Shown: positions 33,412 through 45,020 of the stretch, piece after piece
Layout: each line of letters begins with the position of its first letter
How positions within the stretch are numbered: the stretch's first letter is position 1
Origin: Orychophragmus violaceus
Lineage: Eukaryota > Streptophyta > Magnoliopsida > Brassicales > Brassicaceae
Direction of reading: 5' to 3'
Length of the DNA stretch: 64,000 nucleotides
Assembly: GCA_030180135.1 (NCBI GenBank)
Contig: CM058230.1
Coordinates: forward strand, 23,086,067 to 23,150,066
Notes under the pieces: generated by a model
Told to the model about the DNA's origin: nothing
What the model saw: only the letters and a program-made list of their open reading frames with translations
Database searches by the model: none
Made by a program: the position numbers and the translations under genes

Positions 33412-34239
33412 ATAACACCTTGCAATCAGGCCTGAAAGCTTCACCACTTAATTCTAACGTCCACTCGTGCTTTCACACTCATGGACACCTCCCTTCAGCC
33501 TGTAGGCCCACAATCCTTATTTATCCTTCTTGGCGGGCTCGTCATACCCCCTCCGATAACTTTTCAAGGGACACGCACCCCGTAAGCATCCCGCCACACA
33601 ACACCCTTTCGGGGGCCCTACCACAATACTAAATCATTCATATCCATCACGCACAATCAACGTTTTCAGTTTAAGCGATAACCTAGCAGTTCTACGTTCC
33701 ACAATCAATCACATTAGCGCTTTACTATCCCTACACTACCTGGGAAAGATGGCATTAACAGTGGACTATCGACCGAAATTGAGATAGAGCAAGGGAGATA
33801 ACCAACGGTCCTCACCTTGGCCAAAGAAGGGAAATTTCATAATTTAAGAACTTTATTAGCCCGGGACAGACGTCAGATCTGGAAATAAATCAAGAAATCG
33901 AGTGAGATTGGCTTTCGTTTCGTTTGAATCGGGCTTAGAATGGTCAAGTTATGATCAATCGAAGTTTGATTGACTGAAAGTCAACAGTCAGGTCAAAGTC
34001 AACCGGTTGACCAGCTCAACCTAGACCCAGACCCAAACCCAAACCCAGGATGAACCAGGCCCAAATTCATAACCGGAGCAAATCCTAAACCAGATCCTAA
34101 CCAAATAACCCAATGATATCGAATTAAACCAAGAAATTAATTGAACGAGAAGGAAATTGAATTGAACCGACAAATCTAAAAGAAATTGATTTAAACCTGG
34201 AATTGCAATCGAACCGGACCAATCCAGCTAACCGGACCG

Positions 34240-34480
34240 GTCAGTCAATGGCCAGCATCGGCGGCGGTCAACGGCGGCGCTCCGGCAACGGCGACGACGG
34301 TGCGTGGCTGTCCGGCGGCAGCGCGTGCGACTCCGGCGCGTGCGCGTGGCTCCGGCGACGGCGCGTGGGTCTTCGGATCGCGTGGATCTCACGCGCCCGG
34401 CACTCCTCCGGCTCGTACGGCGGCGCGTGGGGCTTCGGTCGGCGGCGCGTGTGGCGGCGCGTGGGGCTTCGTCTCGTCAA
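34240..34480. repeat. CpG-rich repeat block in LTR of gypsy C
   Basis: A run of variants of CTCCGGCGRCGGCGCGTG, far more GC-rich than the surrounding LTR. Overlapping Arg/Ala/Gly-rich frames on both strands follow from this composition and are not taken as genes. Confidence 0.7.
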
Positions 34481-34776
34481 GATTTCTCAGGATTCTGGGT
34501 ATTTTCGGAATTACAAAATAATCAAAACCTGGTGAGAGTGGGAAGAAGGAGACGGTGAATAGAGCTTTCTAGTTCTTCGAACCACTCGTGATCTCGACAG
34601 AGCTTCGCCGAAAAAGAGAGAGAATGAGTTTCTGAGGAAAAAGAGGTGATATTTATAGGAAAAGAGAAGTAGGAGCCCTAGGGTTTTGGAAAAGAGGCTA
34701 ATGGTCCTGGGCTTTCCTTCTCTTTTCACAAAAATTTTCCCTGGACGGGCCAGGGCCATTACAATTTCTCCCCCCA

Positions 34777-37700
34777 TTGAAAAGAATTCGTCCCGAATTC
34801 TGAGGTGTGCGGTTTCTCGATCACTTCTAAACTCTAGGGTACTGTTCTGCTCAGGGCGTAGAGACTGGCACTATGGAAAGTCCATTCGGAAGGGCACGAT
34901 ATAAAGAAAGAATGAATATAATAAATCAAAGGCGCATGGCTACAAGGTTCGAATGAATGGAATAGGAGAAAAGAAACCAACTACACGAAAACCGCGGAAA
35001 AATGAAAGAAAACCCCAATAATAAAATAACACTAAGCCATACTCCTAACACTCCCTAAGTCCCCCGACTCTAGCCACTCGATGATCCTGGGGCCCGGTAC
35101 TCAAGATCCTTGTCTCCCCGATTTAGCTGGTCGAACTCGCTCCCGTACTCCTCTGGGCCAGACTCCGGCTCTGAATCTGAGATAGTAATCACTGGTGGTG
35201 CCACCTCCTGCTCCTGCATCTGTGCAGCCTACTGCTGCTGTCTCTGCTCCTGCTCCCAGGCGGCCTGCTGCTGATCCAATCTCTCCTGCATCCGCTCTCA
35301 GGTAGCCCGCTGCTCATCCAACCATGCATAGTCTCTAGCATCCTGCTGCCTCCTTATCCTCTGTAGTATCCCCCAACTAGCTTAAGCCGGACAGGACGGG
35401 CCATGGAACCAGAAACACACAGGAAAGGTCCGGAGAGACAAGCCAAAGTGTTCCATGGGCGATTTAGGGCTGAGACTCAGCTGGAAGGTGCTCGGCCAAG
35501 TGTGGAAGTGAAGGGTTCAGCTCAGCTGAGCTGAACAGTGGAGTTGGTCAGTTGGGTCAGCTGACAATCAGCTCAACTCAGCTGGCTCAAGTGTTAAGGT
35601 CACGGGTCAGCTAATGACACTAGCTGACCAGGCGGTTACCAGCGAATGGTCACCAAGAGAAGTTGCAACCTTTCGGTCAACAACTCATGGCCATTCACTT
35701 GGAGGAATTTGGTGCCAAGGAAGCCTATAAATAGGCCATTCCTTGGCCATTTTGCGCACGCACCTAAGAGGGAAAACACTCAGAAAATTCTCCCAAAGGC
35801 AAAGGCCACATAAACGAAAGTTTTAGAGAGAGAGAGAAGCCGGGATCTTAGAGAGAAGGCCGGTGGTTTGGAGATCAGATTTGGTGGTGGAATAAGCGAG
35901 AGAAAGAGTTTAAGGATGGCTGGAGAGGCATCACGGCAAAGCCACGACCACATCTAAGGTTAGAGTCCGGATCATTTTCATCTCGGCCATGGCCAAACCC
36001 TAGCGGCCAATGGCCGGTTGTTCTATGGCCGGAATTCTTCTTCTACCTTTCTAGAAAAGCGCCTTGTTCTTAGAGTACACGACGGGCCTTAAGGCCTTGG
36101 TCATGGTGCGGTTTAATAAGCGGCCGGACATGATCCATGCGCACAAGAGGCCCGATAAGTCGATGTTGTTTCGAACGGTTTAACGGCACGTCGAGAGGAC
36201 GCTTAGGCCGAGAACCGAGAGACCAAAACACGGCCGGCCCATGTGTCAAATTGGACCGAGGAGAGTTCATTGGATCGCATGTCCCAAACCGCTTATTGAC
36301 TGGTGAAGTGTGGCGAGTATGTTCACGGATTTTCCAAGGACGATCGCAAGTGAGGAATCGGCCGCTGTCACATGTACGGACACAAGGAACAATCGCAACC
36401 GTCCGTGGAGCGATCGCATCCGTCCGTACGAACAGTCGCGTCCATTCGTGGACGTATGAATTGACCAAGGGCCGACAGCGTAACGACCGCAGAACGACCA
36501 TCGTGGACGTGTGGCATGACTGTAAGGATCATTCGCCGACCGGACAGTACGTCCGTAACGTTCGTTCTACGCGACCGTAAGGTCAAGCGTGCGGGCGTTC
36601 GGTACGACCGTCACGGATGCGCGATACGACCGTAGGGTCACACGCACACGGACGTACGGTCGACCGCAAACCAAACCATGGGCGATCATCAGCGCGCACA
36701 CACACACACACATGACCGTACGGCCGTAGAACACGAACGCGCGGACCCACGCTTACGACCATGGGCCGAGATGTGTTCGTGGTTCATGAACGTGTAACAG
36801 GAACAAGTGGCTTATGAACAGAATTTAGAACGAATTAGGGTTGAATAATATTTTGGGTTCATGGGATCGTATATAACCGCCATAATTGTTAGGTTGCATA
36901 AAAGATTATATTTGTATTATGGAAATCTCATGAACTTGTTTGTTTTCATGTGATCATGTGGATGATCTTGCTTAGGCGCGGACTTAAAGACCCGGGGACG
37001 AGTGGTGTAATAAGTAGATAGACATTATAGGACCGAATACTCAATTAGCATAATGCGATTGAAACTACATTGTATTGGTACCTTTTATGATTAATAAAAT
37101 GTACATTTCTCTTATGTTATTGCCTTAGTCTAAGAATGGAACAAAATGAATGAATGAATGTTGTTAGAATTGTTTAAGTATGGAAATAAAGGACTTGAGG
37201 TTCGCAAATGAAACTCAAGATAGAACGGTTAGGTTCATCCTTTGCTCATGGTCCCAAGCCTTCTGTTGTTCCGCCATTACTTGCCGCCTGATCGCCTCAT
37301 TACTCTGGTTCCTCTCCCTCTCCTACTGTCTGTAGGCCATGTCCCTCTGATTCCTCTCCATAGCCTCTGCATATCGAGCATCCATCACAACCAAACCGTA
37401 TTCCCCATACTCTCCATCATCCGTCATCCCCTGACGAATCTCTGGTAACAGTCCATCCACGAACATGGTCATCATGTGGATCGGCGATCGAGGGTAAGTA
37501 CATCCTGCTCTCCAGATGAACAAGTCCAGATACTCCTCCACACTCATCCCAACCATCTGGAATGGTCGGGGCACATCCTGAGGAAGCTCCTGCGCCTTGA
37601 GCCTCGATGTCAACGCTCACGGTGTGTCGTCCTCCTGTGGAATCATCTCGGGTCCAAACTCTGGATAAGTCGGGTCACACTGGGCTGAGGGTCTCACAGT

Positions 37701-37850
37701 CATAAAGCACACATGTGCTGGCGGGTCGGGATGACCCTCCTTCACTACATGCTCCTTCCCTGGCCTCCGAACACTGGGTGCATCCACCGGGTCTGCAGAC
37801 GCTGACTGAACAACTGTGGGCGTCTTCTGTGGTCGGCCTCTCCCTCTCAC
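34777..37850 (-). pseudogene. Gag relic of gypsy C, split by a solo LTR
   Basis: The minus frame from MRGRGRPQK (37850) passes into a second frame (37613-37323) with the capsid-type stretch VEEYLDLFIWRAG...MFVDGLLPEIRQGM, typical of Ty3/gypsy Gag. Gln/Glu/Arg-rich sequence follows, is cut at 37237, and resumes at 35361 (RRQQDARDYAWLDE...), ending in an acidic tail before about 35080. Several stops and frame changes make it non-functional. It ends without a pol domain. Confidence 0.65.
35362..37237 (+). mobile_element. Solo LTR inside the gag of gypsy C
   Basis: 1876 bp, TGTAGTATCC...TAGGTTCA, with near-identical 5-bp flanks TCCTC and TCCTT, no primer site and no coding region. TATAAATA at 35726-35733 suggests plus orientation. 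Both sides continue the Gln/Arg-rich gag of C, which confirms an insertion. Solo LTRs form when the two LTRs of an element recombine. The section 36140-36780 is rich in CGATCG, CGTACGG and CGACCG motifs. Confidence 0.65.
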
Positions 37851-37977
37851 TGACCTCGTAAAGGTCCCAACTGCTGGTGCACAACTCTACCTCTAAAACC
37901 TGGGGTGGGTGGCAGAACAGATCTCGGGGTCATAGCTGGCGTCCTAATCGTGAGGCGTCTCCTCTAGCGCGGCGGTG

Positions 37978-39154
37978 TGATATATCATGGTTTTTCTAGG
38001 TTTTTAACCATGATATAGTTGTATATATTTAGTCTTTAACCTGGTTTTTAGAGTCTATTGAGTCTTCTACAGGTAGGCTTGCGTTTGGAGCAAAAGATGG
38101 AATTACAGGACGTTTCCGGTGATTTATGCAACGAGCTGAAGTTGGTGTCTCGACCACGATTGAGTGTCGACCGACATTGACTTTGATGTCGGTCGACATT
38201 GAGCGCGACAGAACAATACCCGAGAGTTGAAGACGAGTTTTGAAGATTTGCAGAAATGCCCAAAAGTTTTTCCTAATTCTAAGCTGACCCCAAAACGTGT
38301 TTAGAGAGTTTAATTAGGTTTTCAGACTCAGACGACTTTTATCTTGTTCTTACTTTGTTCTTGCTTGGGAGATTGAGAGATTTTGAGTTGGGGCTGATTC
38401 TTGCTACTTGTAACCCTTGAGAGAAGAATTTCGAACCCCCTTACTTTAATCTATTCAGTTTTTGATTTTCTATTCATAATGTATTGTTTGATTGATAATA
38501 TGTCTGAGTAATAACCTAGTTAGATTTAGGAATTTTCAGAAAGGTTTTATGCTTGTTTGATAATTGATTGATTAGGATTCACCATTTGTTTGTTCATCAC
38601 CTAAGTTGTGCTTAATACTGAATTCTGGACTGATCACCTAGGATTTAGATCTGAGATAATTAACAATGGCACGAGAGTGTGAGTTATAATCTGAAATAAC
38701 GTAGTGTGAGCAATTTGACTAGATACAAAGAGATTTGGTTTAGGAGAATTGTGAACCGATAGAATTCTTTCTTAATGCTTGTTTAGAAATCTAGGATCAC
38801 AAAGAGATTTGGATCGCTCGGTTGTAGATATAAAAATAATCTCAGCGAGAGTTGGATTATTTAGCATTGTGTTTCTAGTTCTTGAACCTGTGTTTAATCT
38901 GAATCCGGTTAGTTAAGTTTCTTACATTGCATAATTCTCGAGAACTTCCTAAGTCTGACGCCTCTCTCTTATCGAAAACACCTTCTTGTTTAATTGCTCT
39001 TGTTTATTGCTTTCTCTGATTTTTATTTAGCTTAACTTGACAACATACAATCTATCGTGTGACCGTAAGTCCTTGTGGATTTGATACCCTGAAATACTAC
39101 AATAGCATAACTGTGTACTTGCAGTAGAATAGGGATTAAACTTTGAGCCTATCA
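37978..39154 (+). repeat. 5' LTR of Athila D
   Basis: 1177 bp, TGATATATCATGG...GAGCCTATCA, followed by AGTTTT and the primer site. It contains an inverted motif pair TGTCGACCGACAT / ATGTCGGTCGACAT at 38165-38199. Confidence 0.95.
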
Positions 39155-39160
39155 AGTTTT

Positions 39161-39178
39161 TGGCGCCGTTGCCGGGGA
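39161..39178 (+). promoter_or_regulatory. Primer-binding site, tRNA-Asp type (Athila D)
   Basis: TGGCGCCGTTGCCGGGGA, six bases inside the 5' LTR, identical to the site in element A. Confidence 0.93.
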
Positions 39179-39558
39179 CTCAACTGAGTTCGCCGATAGA
39201 TTTTATTCTAGAGTTGAGTCTAGGTTGTTTCTTATTTTATTTGTTACTGATTTTTCTTGGTTTGGCTTCACTACAAAAATAATAGGTATTGATAGCATAA
39301 TATAATAGCACGGTTTTTCAAACTGCTATTGAAACTAGTTTTCTATTTTTTTTTACTTTTAATAGCATTTAAATAACGCTAAGATAGTGAATTAGTAGGC
39401 GGGAAACAAAAATTATTTAACCGCCAAAAGTTGACAAAATTTTAGGTAAACCAGCAAACACTTAGTAAATTTTGGGTGACAAAATTTTTTCCCATTTTTT
39501 TTTTATTTTGGCGGAAGTAATTTTTTTCCCTCTCTTAGCTTTTTCTCCCATTCTTCTT

Positions 39559-39561
<3 letters not shown>

Positions 39562-39628
<67 letters not shown>
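39562..39628 (+). repeat. (CT)n microsatellite
   Basis: About 33 uninterrupted CT units within P1, upstream of the captured kinase piece. Confidence 0.97.
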
Positions 39629-39631
<3 letters not shown>

Positions 39632-40255
39632 TCATCCTCTTTTCCTTCTCCGTTTCTTATCCGACCCTCCACTGTTTTCTTCATCAGCTTTTTATTTGGA
39701 CATCTAACTCACTCCTTTCTCCTCTAAATCTACTAAATCCCTAAAACCCCAAATCTCAAATCCCTAAAATTTTAAGAGGTTGAAATCCTTCTTCGTTTTC
39801 TTACTCCAGTTGCCTTGATTTCAGACGGCTTAACGATGCGTCTCCGGAACGTGTCTCCAGGGGAACTTGTAAGTATAGCTCTCTCTATTTTTCTTTCAAC
39901 GAGGTGGACAAACAAAAATTGAAATTGAATTTTTACATCTCGTTCTCTCTTAATGTCGCTCATTGAGATGTGACGGGATAGTTTTACTGAATTTTTTTCC
40001 TTACGGGAATTCCTGATTTGAAGCTGGGGGTGAATGATAAAATTGGTCTTGAGAAGGAATCGGTTAATAAATCTCGTCCGTCTTCAAGGTAAACCCAATT
40101 TGACATCCTCAGAGATCAAACATTCCTTTAACGATTGTGGTTTAAATTTCAGCAGAAACTTTACGTCTCTTGGTTTAGTCTGAAGGGTTTTGTGTGTGTG
40201 AGCTCTTTCATGGATTTGTTAGTTTGGCTGATGAGATTAAATGCTTGTATAATAG

Positions 40256-40450
40256 GGAAAATTACCTGATGGAAGAGACATAGCAGTGAAGAAGCTAGCT
40301 CAGGCTTCAAGGCAAGGGAAGAACGATTTTGTAAACGAGGCCAAGTTGTTATCTAAAGTCCAGCATCACAATGTCGTCAATCTGTGGCGTTTTTGAACAC
40401 TCGGAGATGATAAACTCTTGTTCTGTTATTTGTTTACAGAACAAGTAATC
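40256..40450 (+). pseudogene. Receptor-like kinase exon fragment captured in P1
   Basis: Encodes part of the N-lobe of a protein kinase: LPDGRDIAVKKLA with the VAIK-type Lys, then the helix C segment (FVNEAKLLSKVQHHNVVNLW). A stop at about 40396 interrupts the frame, which continues degenerately (GDDKLL). The closest recognisable type is the cysteine-rich receptor-like kinase (CRK/DUF26) class. It has neither an ATP-binding Gly loop nor a catalytic loop, so it is inactive. Confidence 0.8.
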
Positions 40451-40805
40451 AAGGTTAGAAACTTCTATGATTCACATCACGTGGTGTCTCCTTACATCAT
40501 TGAATTCAACCACACTTGTATGTTTGAAGTTACAAAAAGATTTTTCTACTCACGCCTTTTTGATAAGTTTCTTCTTCATTTATTTGGAAAGAGTTGGTTT
40601 TGATCTTCTTTAAATGGTTTTGTTTCTGTTATTGCGTTTGTGTGGTTGATGACTATGCTAATCGTACAATGCGGCCATGTCTATTAGATAATGCTTATGC
40701 GCAGTGCCTATTTTCAAAGTACTTCCCATTTGTCTTTTTTTCTTGTTTCAAGTGATCCACATCCAGTTGAACTTTTCTGATTAATTTATTGACTTCTCGT
40801 ATTCA

Positions 40806-41275
40806 GAGACTTTGGTGACCTTTCATCAAAAGACTTGCAGAAGATGGTTCACGCTTTGCCTTCATGTAGAGGTCAAATTAAGCTTATAACACAAACTATG
40901 GAAGAAAGTTTGATTAAACATTCTTATCTTGCAGTTGATTCGTTTAATGTGACGAGGTATATCATTTGTTCTTTATAAGATAAACATGGTTAATGTCACT
41001 GCAGATAACTAGAACAATTAATAGAACTATAATGGATCAAGGTCTAAGAGATCTAGGGAAGCTCGGGCATGACCTTGTTTTTGGGGATGCTGGAAAAAAG
41101 ACATCATCAAATTCTTGAGCACCAACAATGTAAGATGCTCTGCTTTTTAGTTTCAGTTGCAGACATCAGAAGATTGATGTGCTGAAAATTATCAACATTT
41201 TTAGGTTATAAACCAAGAAAGCAAGCTACAATTAATGATGATTGTTGTAGCAACGACTTATACTGATGTTGGTAG
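40806..41275 (+). pseudogene. Sec1/Munc18 (SEC1/KEULE-type) gene fragment captured in P1
   Basis: Three exon-like pieces separated by intron-like sequence. The first encodes GDLSSKDLQKMVHALPS (about 40820-40870), the second QGLRDLGKLGHDLVFGDAG (about 41037-41093) followed by a stop, the third a short degenerate block (about 41215-41275). These correspond, in order, to consecutive parts of plant SM proteins that bind syntaxins during vesicle fusion and cytokinesis. Frame breaks and the stop make it non-functional. Introns are retained, so the capture was from DNA, not from mRNA. Confidence 0.82.
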
Positions 41276-42260
41276 ATTGAATTGACAACCTCTCTTGCTT
41301 GACTTCTGCAATTAGCTTTTGTTCTTTGTTCTGTTATATGGGTCTGTGGAAATAATTGAATGTTCTTTTTTTTTTTTCTGCTCTGTGTAGTCTGGCCAAG
41401 GGAGCACAAATGATGAACTAAGTCCTACATGTCTATCCTCTTTGTTGGGAATTCGGATAGAAGGAGTGGCTGTAGGTTTATCGCACAAAGTCTCACTACA
41501 AGAAATATCGGCATTAGTAGCACACTGAAAACGCTACCATAGGGTTTTGGTAGCGTTTTCATGAACGCTATGTCAGCCGCAGCTATAATAGACCCCCCTC
41601 CTACCATAGCGTTTTTTTAATGCTATAATAAATGGACATATTGTAGCATTATATAATCGCTATCGGAAATAATTTTATAACACATGTGTAGTGCTATCAT
41701 GCAGTTTTCCATGGCGATATTTTCATGCTGTAATATAAATTATGATAACACATTTTCAGTGCCAGTGAATATGTTTTTTTGACGTTTTTGTTTGTCAAAG
41801 TGAGCACCTAATTTACCGTTAATATTCAACTACAAATAATTAAATTTGTTAAAATTAATTAATTTATGAAATTGTAATTAAAATTAAAAATAAAGATTCT
41901 ACTAAAAACAAAATTAATTTAGGAAAAAAAATATATTTATTCATATATCTGAACCGGATATCGGTTTATTAGTTACATGAATTAAACCACACTTAAATAC
42001 AAAGACATGATTCATAATCCCAGTCAATGATCCTCTTAAACATGCATGTTCTTCTTAGTCTTGCAAAGTCCTTGCAAATCTCCACAAAATTCTCTCTTGT
42101 AGCTTAGCCCACTGAGAAATAAGCTGCACACATTCCTGTAACAAAATATAATAATAAGAAACTCAACCTGTGCGTGTATCAGCCAATTACACATGCATAT
42201 TAGTCAAACAAGTCGAATGCTTCATAAATTCTCTTCAACAAAATCAAATTTTGAAGGTAC

Positions 42261-42570
42261 CTGAGGCACTGCATAGTAAAATGCACCAAAAGGTGATTCC
42301 ACAGAGATCTTGCCATTCGGATCAAAGCGCATGCCCCCATACGCACGAATTAGAGGTGATTTAGATGACAGAAACCTTCAAAATTGTTAACCACTCAACA
42401 ATCAGATAACAGAGAAGAAAAAGCATACATATCGAGAGAATTTGCAAGCTTATTATTACCTTCGGATGGATCTCCAGTCATCATGAGAGAACGGGTCAAT
42501 GTCACAGAAGAAAACTGCAGAACCGATACCAGCAACGCTAACCAGATCACGATCCGATGAGCCTCGATCA
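42261..42570 (-). pseudogene. Isochorismate synthase fragment captured in P2
   Basis: Two minus-strand exons. The first (about 42570-42460) encodes LVSVAGIGSAVFF and DPFSHDDWRSIRR, then a GTAATA donor. The second (42375-42261) encodes SPLIRAYGGMRFDPNG and ends at a GTACC donor. Both match consecutive parts of plant isochorismate synthase, the plastid enzyme that turns chorismate into isochorismate for salicylate and phylloquinone. Only the N-terminal half is represented and no catalytic core is present. A possible further piece lies at 42060-42136. Confidence 0.78.
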
Positions 42571-43104
42571 TATGTAACATTAAGTTGAGAAGAGGAAGCA
42601 GCAGCGATTTAGGGTTTGTGTAAAGGGGAGAGAGAGATCGAACAGATAGAGAGAGAGATCGACAACAGAGAGAGAGATAGAACTTGAGACAAACGATGAG
42701 TGGAGACGAGAAAGAGAACCGATGGTGGATTGATTCAGCCAGAGGGAGAACCGATGGTGGATTAGGCCAGGGGGAGATCTGAGTGTGGATTCAGATCCGA
42801 AAAGGTGGAGGTGGCGGGGGATTGCAGAGGCTCGGAGAAACCGATAATGATTGAGGTTGTGGAAGGAGGAGAGCAGAGGAGGCTGGAAGATCGTTCGACA
42901 AAATTAGATTTAGGGCTGCAACATTGATTTGTATCCGTGTATTTCACAGCCTTTGATATTGTTAATCAACGGTAGATATTAGTGATCCGAGTGATTGCTT
43001 TTCAACCAATAGAATTTTTTCTAGATTTAGTTAATATATAATAACAGAAAATAATTTAAAAACAAGAAATATGATTAACAGTAATTAAAAAGTTGTAAAT
43101 TTAA

Positions 43105-43846
43105 ACTCTTCCAATTATATATAATTTTTTAAGTTAATACTTAACAATAATATATTTAGAAAATAAGATATTTTGAAGTATGAATATTAAATCCAATATT
43201 CCAATACCCTAAACCCTAAACCTTTACTACAATGCCCTAAACTCTAAATAAAATATTTGAAAACTTATATTTTTTAATAAGATCTTTCTTATGTTAAATA
43301 ACAAATAGAAATTATGTTTAAATGTGAATCCTAAACTCTATATTTCAATACCCTAAACCCTATTTATACCCTAAAACAAAATTGAAGAATTTGTTTGTTC
43401 TAACCTTTTTTTATAGACAATTGTTTGATCTGGAAAATACTATAAACCTTATATTTCAATACTCTATATTTAAAACTTTTAGTGGAATATGGGGGTTTAG
43501 GGTTAGAAATGTATGGTTTAGACTCTTCCAATTATATATAATTTTTAAGTTAATACTTAACAATAACATATTTAGAAAATAAGATATATTGAAGTATGAA
43601 TATTAAACTTAATTCCAATACCCTAAACCCTAAATCTTTACTACAATGACCTAAACTCTAAATAAAATATTTGAAAACTTATATTTTCTAATAAGATCTT
43701 TCTTATGTTAAATGACAAATAGAAAAATAATGTTTAAGTGTGAATCCTAAACCCTATATTTCAATACCCTAAACCCTATTTATACCCTAAAACAAAATTG
43801 AAGAATTTGTTTGTTCTAACTTTTTTATAAACATTTGTATAATTTG
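43105..43846. repeat. Direct duplication with telomere-like words in P2
   Basis: Copies at about 43105-43430 and 43522-43846 (offset 417) are highly similar and separated by ~90 bp. Each contains CCCTAAACCCTAAA-like words, an interstitial-telomere-like composition also common in crucifer AT-rich DNA. No gene seen. Confidence 0.82.
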
Positions 43847-44591
43847 ATAGTTAATTATATCTCTTGTGTATCATTAAACTTTTATATTTATTTATCTTGT
43901 ATTACATAAAATATACATTGTAATTTGACCTACAAATACAATTATTGAATTAACTTTATAAAACACACATTATTTAAAATATCATCCAAAATATACATAA
44001 ACCCAAAACAAGTTCTAAACTAAGATATATACAACCATCTCTTTGGATCCCTTGCTCAATTTGCCTTTTATCATCTTTTATCCAAAAACAAGAACACTTC
44101 CACTATCTGATCAAAGATTCAACTCAGATTTCAGTCTAGTTCAGTTGTCAGTCATCAGCCACTGAAGAAACATTTGACAAATCGTTATCCTGAAATGGCA
44201 ATGAATCAAACTCAAATACGTAAGCAAAAAAAGCAAAGCAACATGAAGTAAAAGTGAAAGAACATTACCACTCTTTCCCGACTCAAGAAGAGGCAAAGGC
44301 TGGAGTCCAGTGGGTTTCAGCATTTGCAGAAGCGCTTGCCCAAGAGAAACGTGAGCTTTGAGAAGATGGTGATGCAGGCAGCACACCATCGCTCTCTTCT
44401 CCAGAAGAATACTCCAAGCTTGAAGTATCAGAATCAACAGAGAGCTCATGAATGAAGTGGTTGAAAGAAGAAGCCCCACTGCCATCAGAATCAGAAACAG
44501 AGTTAGATTAACAAAAACTATTACTACAGCTGAGGCTTACAAGAATCGTCACAGTATTCAGAAATGTTTTTTTACTTATTCAGCCATGGAG

Positions 44592-44674
44592 ACCTTCAAG
44601 AATATTAGCCTTCCCAGGAAAACAGTCAAGAGAAGAGCTGATACTCCATTAATGCATCTTGCAATGTTGTTCAA
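44592..44674. repeat. 83-bp direct repeat, copy 1
   Basis: Differs from copy 2 (44938-45020) at two positions by eye. The two copies bracket the mitoferrin-like fragment. Confidence 0.92.
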
Positions 44675-44704
44675 TGTTTAAAGGTTTCAAATTTTACCTG
44701 ACAT

Positions 44705-44940
44705 TGCAATTGAGTCTTGACAACATCAAGCGGCGTAGTTACAGCAGCAGCCAAGCCACCAGCGGCAGCTCCTGCAGTAGCATATATCAACCAACCTTCC
44801 TCCTCCTCTCCGCCTACATGTTCAGGAGAAATCTCCCTCAATCCTCTCTTAACAGCCTCGTACGTCGTGAAACGAACAGCCGTAAACAGAGCATTCATCA
44901 GCACCGTCGTTCTACAAGAGGCGTAGAAAGCACCAAAACC
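44705..44940 (-). pseudogene. Mitoferrin-type mitochondrial carrier fragment captured in P2
   Basis: Encodes GFGAFYASCRTTVLMNALFTAVRFTTYEAVKRGL, an acidic spacer and then GAAAGGLAAAVTTPLDVVKTQLQCQ, which holds the carrier signature PxDxxK. It corresponds to the end of the second repeat and start of the third repeat of plant mitoferrin-like (MIT1/2-type) inner-membrane carriers. It ends at a GTAAAA donor-like site. Only about 78 residues remain, with no complete six-helix bundle, so it is non-functional. Confidence 0.85.
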
Positions 44941-45020
44941 TTCAAGAATATTATCCTTCCCAGGAAAACAGTCAAGAGAAGAGCCGATACTCCATTAATG
45001 CATCTTGCAATGTTGTTCAA
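44938..45020. repeat. 83-bp direct repeat, copy 2
   Basis: Second copy of the repeat at 44592-44674; encodes part of the lipase-like piece on the minus strand. Confidence 0.92.

Larger units (their letters stand above)
25309..34763 (-). repeat. 3' LTR of gypsy element C, interrupted by copia B
   Basis: The ~1.65-kb LTR (25309-25613 plus 33417-34763) reads TGTAATGGCC...GGGTGTTACA on the minus strand and is preceded by a polypurine tract (34764-34776). Its 3' part reappears at 54724-55128 as the 5' LTR, where an uninterrupted 'taataacacc' shows the site before copia insertion. TATAAATA on the minus strand at 34657-34650 is a likely LTR promoter. Confidence 0.85.

Noticed and set aside
34268..34558. 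Arg/Ala/Gly-rich open frames on both strands
   Set aside because: Caused by GC-rich repeat composition inside the LTR of gypsy C.
36070..36586. 143- and 147-aa open frames on opposite strands
   Set aside because: They lie in the CpG-rich part of the solo LTR, overlap each other and show no family similarity.
39269..39290. P1 and P2 as foldback or hAT MITEs
   Set aside because: CACTA termini and exact 3-bp TSDs fit CACTA elements; hAT would give 8-bp duplications.
43105..43846. Interstitial telomere
   Set aside because: CCCTAAA words are few and scattered in an AT-rich duplicated segment, not a tandem telomeric array.
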